NCBI GenBank assembly: GCA_902795045.1
Contig: CADBJU010000017.1
Location: 1-64,000 of the forward strand
Direction: 5' to 3'
DNA length: 64,000 nucleotides
Origin: Oscillospiraceae bacterium
GTDB lineage: Bacteria > Bacillota > Clostridia > Oscillospirales > Oscillospiraceae
Shown here: positions 50,578-59,852 of the stretch, in pieces
Position numbering within the stretch: position 1 is the first letter of the stretch
Layout: each line of letters begins with the position of its first letter
Made by a program: the position numbers and the translations under genes
Notes under the pieces: model-generated
Seen by the model: only the letters and a program-made list of their open reading frames with translations
The model's database searches: none
What the model was told of the DNA's origin: nothing

Positions 50578-52560
50578 GTGAAATATGAAGATGAGCGCAT
50601 ATCAAATGATGACAGCCTCAGCTTGAACAACACTTCTCACCGACTCTTACAGGGTCCAACTTTTCGGAAGCTGAAAGAGTTCTATGCCAACAGTTGGAAG
50701 GACCCGGAAAACGATGAATACATGTATAGGGTGTATTTCGCCCAGCAGAGTTCAAATATAAATGCACTTGTATATAAATTATATTTGGAAATAGCCGATG
50801 AACAGGAACTTTATCGGATAAAACGAGTGCATGACAATACATTTCTCACACAGCACGCTATGTACGGAAAAGCACGTGAACTTGCCGCTTATTATTCCAG
50901 ATACAGGCACTTCCCCAAAATACTAATGGTTGATGAACTGCTTATTACAGGGCGCAATATTGCGGAGTTCCTGTATAAACTGTTGAATATGATTTTCACG
51001 TGTCTCGAACGCGATTATGCAAAATTCCATTATAACTATCGAAGAGTGTATTATGCCCTTCTTGATGCAGCGGATATTCTCGTTTTTGCACAGAGCAAAG
51101 ATCCAAAAATACTCGATGAACAGATTCTTGATCGCATTAATACTAACTGTACGATGGAGACGGCGGAGTGGCGCGCCTATGTGCAGAGAATCACTGAGAT
51201 CATGACACGTACTCATTTTGTTGAGAATACATCGTTTACACCATCTTTTTTGATGGAACTTGATATGTATAGATCTTCTGTTCAGCGAAATGCAGAATTT
51301 CCAACTGAGTGGAAGCGCGGAATATGGCGATACCGCAGAAAGGACACAACAATATGGCAGAAAAGTTTCTTTAATCATGAAGGCAAACTTATAGCCCAGG
51401 CTGCAATTCGGTGTACGGTCTATCTGGATGAGAACACAGTTTCGCTGACTCCGTATCTCTTCAGAATGCGCGGCTCAGAGTTTGACCATTTTCATCTTCG
51501 GCATCATTTAATAGATTTTTTCCACACTTATGATCTATTTATGCTTGCAGATATACTTGATGACGATTCGGTATACCAACTTTCCTCACAAATGCTTGTG
51601 TCAACTTTAGATTCCATCTTTGTATTCTTTATGTTTCTCTCAGATCAGCTAGCAGGTATTGGCTTAAAGGTCCAGGACGACCTCGATAGGGTTGGACAGT
51701 ATTTTGACAGCTGTGCCAACATCAACGGGGAATTGAAAATGCTTACTGAGATGAATAACAGGGGAGCGAAGATAAGGGCGCAGTTGTTCAATATCATAGA
51801 AGAGGACCTGTCTTATGCTGCCCCGGGTGATTATGAGTTCTCTTTGCGCATGGATCGGCACCAGCGTGACAGTTATATCCTTGCGGCGGAAAAGCTGCTT
51901 TTCCGTTGGGATCTCCAACAGCAGGAGAACAATCTCTATCGCCGAATCAAACAGATTGACTTTGAACCATGGAGCAGTTTCCGCGATGACCTGTTCGGGC
52001 TTAAACAATATCTGGAAAAAGTGAAAGTGCCGGGAATGTCTTTGACGGAAAGAATTGGAGCGCTCCTAGTTGAATTGCAGTGGGGAAACGTGGTTTTGAC
52101 TATGAGTGATAAGGAGAGCGGATGCTTTTATCTGAAGGTTAACGAAAACACAGGCATCACCGGGATCATGCACTATTACCGTTTTTTGCCGGCGCTTGCT
52201 CTGGTGGAAGAGGTATGCGAGAAAAACGGATTATCTGCCAAAAGCAGGATACGGCGCTTTGGAGCATATCTCGATAAAAAAGAGAATCGGGATTTGTATG
52301 AGTTGTTATTTGATTCTCTCTATGACGAGCTTTCAAGAGCAGGACTACGGTTTGGCGATTGGCTCAATTTGTCCATTCACCGTTTGGATCGGCCAAGACC
52401 GGAACGCAATGTTCGCTCTTGTCAAGAGTGGACAGGAAGAATGTGGCCTGAGGAGGAATTGGATGCGATCCACAGTTTTTCATCAGGAGAGTATATTACC
52501 TGGGAGACTGAACAGAGATACAATTATTTTTTGGATGCGATCCGTTTCTTCAAAGACTGA
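50578..52560 (+). CDS. PRTase-like protein, first gene of the RADAR-like operon
   Basis: A 660-residue protein of unknown function. Residues about 18-135 look like a phosphoribosyltransferase-type fold; ILMVDELLITGRN (about 115-127) matches the PRPP-loop pattern of hydrophobics, D-E/D, then TG. The remaining 520 residues are mostly helical with acidic and aromatic stretches (FEFSLRMDRHQRDSYILAAE-like region near 420) and no motif I can name. GTG 50578 is chosen ten bases after GGAGG; TTG 50572 (two residues longer) is too close but possible. It is transcribed with the RdrA-like and RdrB-like genes, 61 bases upstream of the former. AT-richer than flanking core genes. PRTase-like domains have been noted in computational surveys of bacterial conflict systems; a sensor or nucleotide-handling role is inferred. 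Confidence 0.7.
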   Translation: MKYEDERISNDDSLSLNNTSHRLLQGPTFRKLKEFYANSWKDPENDEYMYRVYFAQQSSNINALVYKLYLEIADEQELYRIKRVHDNTFLTQHAMYGKARELAAYYSRYRHFPKILMVDELLITGRNIAEFLYKLLNMIFTCLERDYAKFHYNYRRVYYALLDAADILVFAQSKDPKILDEQILDRINTNCTMETAEWRAYVQRITEIMTRTHFVENTSFTPSFLMELDMYRSSVQRNAEFPTEWKRGIWRYRRKDTTIWQKSFFNHEGKLIAQAAIRCTVYLDENTVSLTPYLFRMRGSEFDHFHLRHHLIDFFHTYDLFMLADILDDDSVYQLSSQMLVSTLDSIFVFFMFLSDQLAGIGLKVQDDLDRVGQYFDSCANINGELKMLTEMNNRGAKIRAQLFNIIEEDLSYAAPGDYEFSLRMDRHQRDSYILAAEKLLFRWDLQQQENNLYRRIKQIDFEPWSSFRDDLFGLKQYLEKVKVPGMSLTERIGALLVELQWGNVVLTMSDKESGCFYLKVNENTGITGIMHYYRFLPALALVEEVCEKNGLSAKSRIRRFGAYLDKKENRDLYELLFDSLYDELSRAGLRFGDWLNLSIHRLDRPRPERNVRSCQEWTGRMWPEEELDAIHSFSSGEYITWETEQRYNYFLDAIRFFKD

Positions 52561-52621
52561 ATATTCCACGTTTACTTTGAAAATGCGGAACTTTTTTAGG
52601 AAGATGGGCAGGAGAAAGAAA

Positions 52622-54946
52622 ATGGGAACAATCGATTCAAATACGGTGATCCATATTCTCGCACAGCATGACAATCGGCTGGCTGATGATCAGAATATTC
52701 TACAGGAGGACCATATTCTAACATCTGTATTTCATAACGCACTGACTGCGCTCAAGGATATTCTGGATAGGTCGGACAGCTTGGTGTCAAACCTGAATGA
52801 AATCTCCAAGCGCAGAGCGCTGTACGGTTACGGGTCAAACATTATCGCGTTTTGCGCGCCGCGCGGTCAGGGAAAGACAAGTGCCATGCTTTCTTTTTCC
52901 CGTGCCCTTGAAAACTGCCACAGGGGAATGGAACAATCACGGCAGCATGAGCTTTGGAAAGAAGTCACAAAAGATCGGAATTTCCATGTTATGCCCCCGA
53001 TTGATCCGACATTGCTCAGTGACTGCGAGAGCGTGATTGAATTGATTCTTGCATGGCTTTTTCAACAGATCAATGAGTGCTGGAAGAAGAACGCCATAAG
53101 TTCTCAGGATGAATGTGAAAAAATCAGACTGTTAGAGCACTTCCAGAGCTGCCGCCAATGCCTCTACCAGCGCAAGGGCGGGAAGGGAAAGGATTTTGAT
53201 GATTTGGGCGCCTTTTTACAATCCGGCAATGTATTTGATCTGAAATACCATCTGTGCGAGATTATTGAAGCTTATTTCAGGCTTAACAAGGGCAGCGCTC
53301 CAGGCAATAGTTATCTGATTATCCAGCTTGATGATACGGACATGCAGCTTGAAAACGCTTATGATATTTTAGAGGAGGTCAGGAAATATCTTTCTGTACC
53401 GTGTACAGTTGTTCTCATGGCAACATATTTGCGGCAACTCAGGCTGCTTATATCAACACACTATGAAAAAATGTTCGGCTCCGAATCCAGTCAGGGCTTC
53501 GGCATGGATACGCCTGCCCTGATGGCGGCACGCTACATTGATAAATTGATACCTGCGTCGCAGACAATACATCTCACGTCAATTCGCCGCCGACGTGAAG
53601 TGACAGGCTTGTTTCGTACCCGGGAGCTGGTGGAATGCGGGGAACAGGTTCCCGCATATAATGATGTCGATATTGAAGTTCCGCTCATGGATGTCATTTA
53701 TGAAAAAACCGGGCTCGTTTTTCTTAAGCACAAGAGCTATTTGAATAATTTTTTTCCGCAAACGCTCCGCGGGTTAACACATCTCTGCCATATGCTGGAT
53801 GCTATGGAAACACCAAAGAAAACGGAGCGTCCGAAAAGATTGGATAAAGAAGAGCTGGAAGAATACTATAAAAGTTATATTGAATACAAAAAGAAACTAC
53901 AGGATAACCTGATTACCTTTGAAAGCTATTTTTATAACGACTGGTGTCCCGGGCGGCTGACAGAAAGAGATCAGAGAATAATTCTGTCCCTCCACAGGGC
54001 TTATCCTGCGATTCAATTGAACCTTACAGTCAATCTCTTGGACAATCGGGTACAAAACCGGCCTGAGCGGAGAAAAATTGATCACTATTCATATTTGGAT
54101 GTACTCGCCTATATATCATATTTTAATAACAACGCACAGAGCATGGAGGACTATGCGCTCCTCTTTGCCCTCAGCGTCCACTATTCTATTCAAATCAACA
54201 AGCTAATCAATGAAGATGAGATCGACAGCTTAAACAGTAAAATAGCAGCTTTCGATGATAATCCTACGGTCGAGATGGAAGAGCCGCTGATTATGGAATA
54301 CAAGCGGATGAAGGATTTTTTCAAAGCGATACTGGATAGACAGGATTTAAAAAAACCGACCGTTAAAGAATACCAGAGCTTGGCAAAAGCGGAGAATATT
54401 AGCCGGATGGGAGAAGACGCCGCACGAGAAGCCTTCAATCGGTTATTCTGCTTCCTCTGCAATATTTTTCAATATAATTTTAGAGACATCACGTTTCAGA
54501 GCCGAGAAGCAAAGGAAGAGACGGCATGCATTATTTATAAGCATGTTGCCTATATCTGCGCAAATTGCGAGGTTCAACACGCGATCTTACATTATTACAT
54601 AAAAAAACAAGAGGACGAAAGTAGAAAGAAAGGCGCTTACGACAGGGAGAACGAGACCGATCCGATTATTAATCTCCTGAGAAATGTGAAAAAAGCCAGC
54701 GGTATCAGCGTTGGCGAAAAAAGTATCCTTGATGCTCTGGATGATATAGAAAAGGATATCTCTACAGAAGAATCACAGGAAAAAATCAATAGAAGTGTTG
54801 GGAAGAGCGATTTGGGTATTGAAAATGGAGAGGATGAAACGGAAGAATTTGAGGAAGCTGACGTTTCGGAAGACGATGGAGAATCGCTGGAGAATAGCAG
54901 TAACCCGCCGTTTGAATCCCCCAAAATAAAAAATGTCAATCAATAA
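52622..54946 (+). CDS. rdrA: RADAR-type P-loop ATPase (RdrA-like)
   Basis: A 774-residue ATPase. Walker A is APRGQGKTSA near residues 79-88 and Walker B is LIIQLDDTDM near 232-242. A long helical region follows, and the last 60 residues are acidic and disordered (NGEDETEEFEEADVSEDDGE). In known RADAR anti-phage systems the ATPase RdrA forms large rings and works with the deaminase RdrB. The direct neighbour here is an RdrB-like deaminase, the main reason for the call. ATG 52622 is preferred for AGGAG at 52610-52614; the frame is open back to 52196, inside the upstream gene. The 3' end overlaps the deaminase gene by 14 bases. A different STAND-like ATPase cannot be excluded without a profile search. 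Confidence 0.8.
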   Translation: MGTIDSNTVIHILAQHDNRLADDQNILQEDHILTSVFHNALTALKDILDRSDSLVSNLNEISKRRALYGYGSNIIAFCAPRGQGKTSAMLSFSRALENCHRGMEQSRQHELWKEVTKDRNFHVMPPIDPTLLSDCESVIELILAWLFQQINECWKKNAISSQDECEKIRLLEHFQSCRQCLYQRKGGKGKDFDDLGAFLQSGNVFDLKYHLCEIIEAYFRLNKGSAPGNSYLIIQLDDTDMQLENAYDILEEVRKYLSVPCTVVLMATYLRQLRLLISTHYEKMFGSESSQGFGMDTPALMAARYIDKLIPASQTIHLTSIRRRREVTGLFRTRELVECGEQVPAYNDVDIEVPLMDVIYEKTGLVFLKHKSYLNNFFPQTLRGLTHLCHMLDAMETPKKTERPKRLDKEELEEYYKSYIEYKKKLQDNLITFESYFYNDWCPGRLTERDQRIILSLHRAYPAIQLNLTVNLLDNRVQNRPERRKIDHYSYLDVLAYISYFNNNAQSMEDYALLFALSVHYSIQINKLINEDEIDSLNSKIAAFDDNPTVEMEEPLIMEYKRMKDFFKAILDRQDLKKPTVKEYQSLAKAENISRMGEDAAREAFNRLFCFLCNIFQYNFRDITFQSREAKEETACIIYKHVAYICANCEVQHAILHYYIKKQEDESRKKGAYDRENETDPIINLLRNVKKASGISVGEKSILDALDDIEKDISTEESQEKINRSVGKSDLGIENGEDETEEFEEADVSEDDGESLENSSNPPFESPKIKNVNQ

Positions 54947-57497
54947 AGAGATTTACGCAAAGGCGATAGATATTCTTTTTCGCAGAAGCTCACCTGAACG
55001 TTTGATACAGCGATTGCTGAATGATTTTCGCCCAATAGACTGGGATTTTATCGCAATGCAGTTCCTGGATTGTGCGGCGGAAACACTCGAAGGCGCTTCA
55101 TATGATGAGCAAATGCTTATCCTGGAGGAGCTGAAGAGAATTTGTGAAACCGAAAAGATCACACCTCTACCGCCTTACCCTGTTCTCAGCAATTTCGCGG
55201 ATAATGTCATCAAATGGAAAGATGGAGTACCCGTTTGCAGGTGTAATCAGGCACTTTTATGGCGGAATGCGTATCTTCCGGTGGGACAGGATCTGTTCAT
55301 CTGTGCTTGGCTGGCAGAACAGAAATTGGAAATGCAGGACATACACTTTTCATGGCCGGCAGTTATTTCCACAGATGATGAAATGCTTGGAAGACTGATT
55401 CGTGATGCGTCTGATAATCACCTTCATCTCTATGCAGGCGCACGGATATTTGATCTGTCCTGGGCAAGCCTGATGAATCATCCCTCCGAAATTGTTCAGA
55501 CGGATAAACTGAATAAACTGCTGCAGGTGCATATCAGTCGGGGCCCCGATACAAATGTATGGCCCATGAGCCGAAAAATGATATATGCCGCATTTCTTCG
55601 CTGCAAGCTTTTTCAATTGCTTGAAGCAGGATCCCTGAATATCGGCGCCGAACTCAGAGCTTTTGATCGCGCTTATACGTCAGATGAGATAGAAGCCAGG
55701 AAGCTTGAAACGGAGCTTGAACGGCTGCGTTTCCTTTATGGGGACACATTTGCCCATCTGGAACAAGGCAATGTATGTCTTGATTACGCGTTTTCAAAGA
55801 AGCATCTTTCTGCTGAGAAGGAAAGAGACTTTCGCCTGCTGGCCGGCGAACGCATCTTGCTTTACCGTACGTTTAAGGAATCCGCTTCAGGACGCCTGAA
55901 TCCTTTTGAACAGTGGGTTTTCTATCTGTATTTGCTTCTCAAGGCCCAACTGCGCGGAGAGCTTGTACAGGTCAACAAACAAACTGGCTTCCATAATTTT
56001 GCGCAATATGATGATCGCAAGAAAACACTTTGGAAAAAACACGAAGCCTACAAAAAAGAGAACCTGCGGCAGTCATTGAATGCCTCACTCAGAGAGTACA
56101 GGATTGCGGCTTTGGAGGGGAGATTGTGTCCGAAGAATTCCGCAGCTGAAGACATGCAGCTGATATACGGAATTGACAAAGCTAAGCTCTTTTTCGATCA
56201 GATAGATGATGAAACGCGCAATGAGTTTCGGAATTGGAATCCGCTGCTCGCGGTGAGCAGAAAAGGTGAAAATGATAACTATTGCTTTATCATGCACTTC
56301 CCGAAAGAAACGGATGAATGCGTCGACAGTTCATTAAAAGCCTATCCCCGATATCGGCATCAGAAGGCACGCGCCAACTACAGGATCCAGGCAATTGCGC
56401 TGGCAGAAGCTCTCAGCAATTCCCCGTATTTATGCGAGCGTATCCGTGGGATTGACGCATGTGCGCAGGAAATCGGATGCCGCCCGGAGGTGTTCGGGCC
56501 GACATTTCGTTTTCTGCGCTCTTTTAAAACTGAGTGGTATTATAGAAATCATTATGTGGAAAGTAGAACGCCCAACCTGGGGATTACATATCACGCAGGA
56601 GAAGATTTTCTTGAGCTGGCCGATGGGCTGCGCGCGATTGATGAAGCAATCCGTTTTCTGGGCATGAAGAAAGGGGATCGGCTCGGACATGCCCTGGCGC
56701 TTGGCATCCAGAAGAATGTGCATTATGCGCGAAAGGGCCAAGTTGCTATTCTTACAAAACAGGACTTGCTGGATAACTGCGTTTGGCTCATTTTCAGGAG
56801 TAAAGAATTGCAAATACGACTGCCAAAGACGCTTAAAAAAAGTTTGATCCAGGAGGCAAGAAGTTGTTTTTCACAGATTTACCCCGGTGTTGTCTTTCGT
56901 GTAAAGGAATACTATCACAGTATGCTCTTACGTGGTGATGATCCACGTTGCTATCGCAACCAAGCGTTTCAAAGAATAGTAGAATTGGATTATTTTGACC
57001 GTTTTCAGATAAATGACGCAGTTGAGCTCAGCCAATATCGCAAGAATACCATTGTGACGAAGTTTTACTTTCTATATCATTACTGGCTGGATGCCAAAAG
57101 AAAAGGTGAAGAAAGCGTTGTGTGGACGATTCCGCCTGGCTACCAGAAACTGCTTGGCAAAATGCAAAAGGCTATGCGGAAGGATATACACAAAAAAGGA
57201 ATCAGCATCGAGTGTAATCCATCGTCTAATGTCCTGATCGGAACATTTGGCAGCTATCAGCGGCACCCTATTTTTTGCTTTAATAATAAAGGTATAAAAT
57301 ATAAACGCCAAGGACCGCAGATGCAAGTCTCTGTAAATTCAGATGATCCAGGTATTTTTGACACTTCGTTGGAATTTGAATATGCGTTATTGGCAAATGT
57401 TCTTCGTGAGAATGGCCACACGAATAAAGAAATAGAGAAATATCTGCGAAGAATTGTTGAAATGGGCAGGGATCAAAGCTTTATGTATTTGCCATGA
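54933..57497 (+). CDS. rdrB: RADAR-type adenosine deaminase (RdrB-like)
   Basis: An 854-residue protein of the adenosine deaminase superfamily, more than twice the length of metabolic Add (about 340). The catalytic set is complete: HLH at residues 163-165 in DNHLHLYAGA, TYHAGED with H554 and catalytic E557, RLGHALALG with H586, and VNSDDPGIF with D804-D805. The extra length lies before the HxH motif and as a large insertion between about 180 and 540, as in RdrB, which forms a shell-like dodecamer and converts adenosine bases in RNA or (d)ATP to inosine on infection. It starts 14 bases inside the RdrA-like gene without a good ribosome site of its own, so translation is probably coupled. Last gene of the operon. 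Confidence 0.87.
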   Translation: MSINKEIYAKAIDILFRRSSPERLIQRLLNDFRPIDWDFIAMQFLDCAAETLEGASYDEQMLILEELKRICETEKITPLPPYPVLSNFADNVIKWKDGVPVCRCNQALLWRNAYLPVGQDLFICAWLAEQKLEMQDIHFSWPAVISTDDEMLGRLIRDASDNHLHLYAGARIFDLSWASLMNHPSEIVQTDKLNKLLQVHISRGPDTNVWPMSRKMIYAAFLRCKLFQLLEAGSLNIGAELRAFDRAYTSDEIEARKLETELERLRFLYGDTFAHLEQGNVCLDYAFSKKHLSAEKERDFRLLAGERILLYRTFKESASGRLNPFEQWVFYLYLLLKAQLRGELVQVNKQTGFHNFAQYDDRKKTLWKKHEAYKKENLRQSLNASLREYRIAALEGRLCPKNSAAEDMQLIYGIDKAKLFFDQIDDETRNEFRNWNPLLAVSRKGENDNYCFIMHFPKETDECVDSSLKAYPRYRHQKARANYRIQAIALAEALSNSPYLCERIRGIDACAQEIGCRPEVFGPTFRFLRSFKTEWYYRNHYVESRTPNLGITYHAGEDFLELADGLRAIDEAIRFLGMKKGDRLGHALALGIQKNVHYARKGQVAILTKQDLLDNCVWLIFRSKELQIRLPKTLKKSLIQEARSCFSQIYPGVVFRVKEYYHSMLLRGDDPRCYRNQAFQRIVELDYFDRFQINDAVELSQYRKNTIVTKFYFLYHYWLDAKRKGEESVVWTIPPGYQKLLGKMQKAMRKDIHKKGISIECNPSSNVLIGTFGSYQRHPIFCFNNKGIKYKRQGPQMQVSVNSDDPGIFDTSLEFEYALLANVLRENGHTNKEIEKYLRRIVEMGRDQSFMYLP

Positions 57498-57639
57498 GTG
57501 GATGGTCAAAAAGCAGTGTAAACACCGATATGGATGACTCTGCCAGCGGACAATGTGCTAATCTTTGCCAGCAAATATGAAACCGTACTGCCAAGCAAGG
57601 AGGCTCTGCAAAAAACTGCTTGCCGAATAGATTGCTTGA

Positions 57640-57746
57640 GGCTCATTTCGTGGTATAGTGATGCTTGTAGTTGAGGGAGAGCCCGATTTATCAGGCATTT
57701 TTCCTCCTTTCTCTCAACTGCCGTGTCACTTTGCCACAAATGAGCC
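57640..57746. repeat. 107-base imperfect palindrome downstream of rdrB
   Basis: GGCTCATTT … AGTGA … AGTTGAG (57640-57677) pairs with CTCAACT … TCACT … AAATGAGCC (57713-57746), with inner GGAGA/TCTC. It could be a small MITE, a structured RNA or a terminator for the RADAR-like operon. The rest of 57498-57824 has no gene. Confidence 0.55.
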
Positions 57747-57824
57747 GCAGTCAGGTGCAGTTTATGAGGGATAAATCCCTGTTGCAAACAACACCGGCAA
57801 TGAGAAGTTGTATCTTCTCAACAA

Positions 57825-58496
57825 CTATAATAAAACGGGACCTCTGCCGTGGCTGCTTTCCTCAAAAACAAGCCTGGCAGAGGTCCCAATTTCTTGACTT
57901 GCTGAACTGCACCGAATCCCGCAGCCCGTTGGTATTACTTGAGTTTCATTTGTTTCACTCAGCTCCACATCCCACTGGACAGCGGTCATGCCGAGAGAAT
58001 TGACCGCCTTGATCACGTGATCGTCGTACTCCCCGTAAGGACAGCGGAACAGGGTTGGGCGCACACCGGTGATGGCTTCGATCTTATCGTTGCAGGCGGA
58101 GATGTCTGATGTAATCTCATTCGTACTGAGCGCGGAGAAGTGTGCATGGCTGGAGGAGTGGTTCATGACCTCGTTGCCTGCTTCTGCAAGAGCCTGGACG
58201 GATTCGGGGTATTTATCAACCCAGTCACCGACAACGAAGAATGTGGTATTCACACCGTATTGATCCAGAATATCAATGAGTGTCTGTGTATCTTCGTTGC
58301 CCCAGGCTGCGTCAAAGCTCAGGGCAACGATTTTTTCATCCTGCTGCACACAGTAGACGGGAAGCTCCCGCTTCGATGCCGAAACTCCAACCACCGCGGG
58401 TGTGTTCACTGCCCAGAAGATCAGCCCGACTGCCGCCAACATCATTAGTGCCTGCAATACTGCGCCGTGCCGACGCAGAATATGGTTGCTCTGCAT
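57825..58496 (-). pseudogene. PdaB-like polysaccharide deacetylase, C-terminally truncated
   Basis: The first about 175 codons encode an N-terminal membrane anchor and a NodB domain of the sporulation PdaB type: EKIVALSFDAAWGNED (metal aspartate), TTFFVVGDWVDKYPE, NEVMNHSSSHAHF (HxxxH), LFRCPYGEYDD and TAVQWDV. After that the expected end (the strand with the LxH motif) is missing; the frame continues in unrelated residues (VIPTGCGIRCSSASQEIGTS) and passes through a strong terminator hairpin before stopping at 57825. So the 3' end was replaced, probably by a deletion at the RADAR island border. AAGGAGGG stands before the reverse ATG at 58496. Confidence 0.7.
57838..57884 (-). terminator. Hairpin terminator inside the truncated deacetylase tail
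   Basis: GGGACCTCTGCC (57838-57849) and GGCAGAGGTCCC (57873-57884) form a perfect 12-pair stem. On the reverse strand it is followed by GTTTTATT. It could also stop rightward transcription from the RADAR-like operon. Confidence 0.65.
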
Positions 58497-58647
58497 GGTT
58501 CATCCCTCCTTCGTAAAAACATATGCGGAATGAACGCGGCTTACCCCATATAAGAAGGGAGCGTCAAACGGGAGGTCAAAACGGTATACCAGCAGGGAAT
58601 AAAACCGTAGGCTGATACCGAGCCAGCGGCAAGAAAACGGAAAGCTC

Positions 58648-58676
58648 TTGAATAATGGGTCAAAAATGAATATAAT
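58648..58676 (+). promoter_or_regulatory. sigma-A promoter of the opp operon
   Basis: TTGAAT at 58648-58653 and TATAAT at 58671-58676 are 17 bases apart, about 100 bases before oppD. Confidence 0.7.
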
Positions 58677-58775
58677 ACATATTACAATTCAGGCTGCTGA
58701 ATCGCTTTTACCTATATAAAAAACGCTTAACAATGCACAGACAGCGGCAGACTTCATACAGAGGGGGTATACGAC

Positions 58776-59852
58776 ATGGCCGATACGGCTGAGATCGTTC
58801 TGGAGGTCAAGAATCTGGATATCAGCTTCCGCTCCGCCGGAGAGACAGTACACGCCATCCGCGGCGTAAATTTGATCCTGCGCAGGGGAGAGACGGTGGC
58901 CCTTGTGGGCGAATCCGGGTCCGGAAAATCCGTGACGATGAAGGCCGCCATGGGTATCCTGGCGGATAACGCGAAAATAAACGGCGGCAGTATCCTGTAC
59001 CGGCCGGAGCCGGGCGCGGAGCCGGTGGATCTTCTGACAGCCGACCCCGCGTGGGTCCGGAAGAATATCCGCGGCAGGAGCATCGCCATGGTCTTTCAGG
59101 ACCCGATGACCTCCCTCAATCCTACCATGACCATCGGCGCGCAGCTCGTTGCCGCCATCCGGGCGCATGAGACCGTCAGCCGCAAGGAGGCCCGGGACCG
59201 GGCGCTGAACCTGCTTGCCGAAGTGGGCATCACGGAGCCTGAGCGCCGGATGCGCCGGTATCCGCACGAGTTTTCCGGCGGCATGCGTCAGCGTATTGTG
59301 ATCGCGATTGCGCTCTCCTGCAATCCGAACCTTCTGATCTGCGACGAGCCGACAACGGCGCTGGATGTGACGATACAGGATCACATCCTCGAGCTGATCG
59401 TGAGCCTGCAGGAAAAGCGCGGCCTGTCCGTCATTTACATCACCCACGATCTGGGCGTGGTGGCCCGCGTGGCAGACTATGTGAACGTCATGTACGCCGG
59501 GAAGATCATCGAGACCGGCACCATCATCGACGTGTTCTATGACCCGCGGCACCCCTACACCTGGGGATTGCTGTCGGCCATCCCGGACACGGAGAGCGGC
59601 GACACCCTCTATTCCATTCCCGGCACGCCGCCGGTTTTGACAAAGGAGCCTGTGGGAGACGCCTTTGCTCCGCGCAATCCCTACGCTCTGGAGATCGACT
59701 TCAAGGAAGAGCCGCCCATGTTCAAAATCTCCGAGACCCATGCCGCCGCGACCTGGCTGCTGGACGAGCGCGCGCCCAGGGTGCCGAGACCCGAGGCGCT
59801 TGAGGCGCGTATTCAGAAAATGAGAAAGGAGGCTGCGGACTATGTCAGATGA
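58776..59852 (+). CDS. oppD: Oligopeptide/dipeptide ABC transporter ATP-binding protein (OppD/DppD type)
   Basis: A 358-residue ATPase. Walker A GESGSGKSV near 47-55, Q-loop VFQDPMTSLNPTMTIG, signature FSGGMRQRIVIAIALS, Walker B LLICDEPTTALDVT and H-loop THDLGVVARVADYV are complete. The C-terminal oligopeptide-specific extension has RHPYTWGLLSAIPD; the cysteine-rich iron-sulphur motif of some members is not evident. Starts at ATG 58776 behind GAGGGGGT. It overlaps oppF by 11 bases. Forms the ATPase heterodimer with OppF. Confidence 0.92.
   Translation: MADTAEIVLEVKNLDISFRSAGETVHAIRGVNLILRRGETVALVGESGSGKSVTMKAAMGILADNAKINGGSILYRPEPGAEPVDLLTADPAWVRKNIRGRSIAMVFQDPMTSLNPTMTIGAQLVAAIRAHETVSRKEARDRALNLLAEVGITEPERRMRRYPHEFSGGMRQRIVIAIALSCNPNLLICDEPTTALDVTIQDHILELIVSLQEKRGLSVIYITHDLGVVARVADYVNVMYAGKIIETGTIIDVFYDPRHPYTWGLLSAIPDTESGDTLYSIPGTPPVLTKEPVGDAFAPRNPYALEIDFKEEPPMFKISETHAAATWLLDERAPRVPRPEALEARIQKMRKEAADYVR

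Noticed and set aside
52196-52621. Upstream extension of the RdrA-like frame
   Set aside because: It lies within the PRTase-like gene; AGGAG correctly spaced before ATG 52622 marks the real start.
50572-57497. Retron or STAND/Avs-type defence system
   Set aside because: No reverse transcriptase is present, and the deaminase motifs together with the ATPase order fit RADAR better than STAND nucleases.
54933-57497. Housekeeping adenosine or AMP deaminase
   Set aside because: The protein is 854 residues with a large insertion and is coupled to a P-loop ATPase gene, unlike the 340-residue metabolic enzyme.
57506-57787. 93-codon reverse frame downstream of rdrB
   Set aside because: It spans a palindrome, has no ribosome site and resembles no protein.
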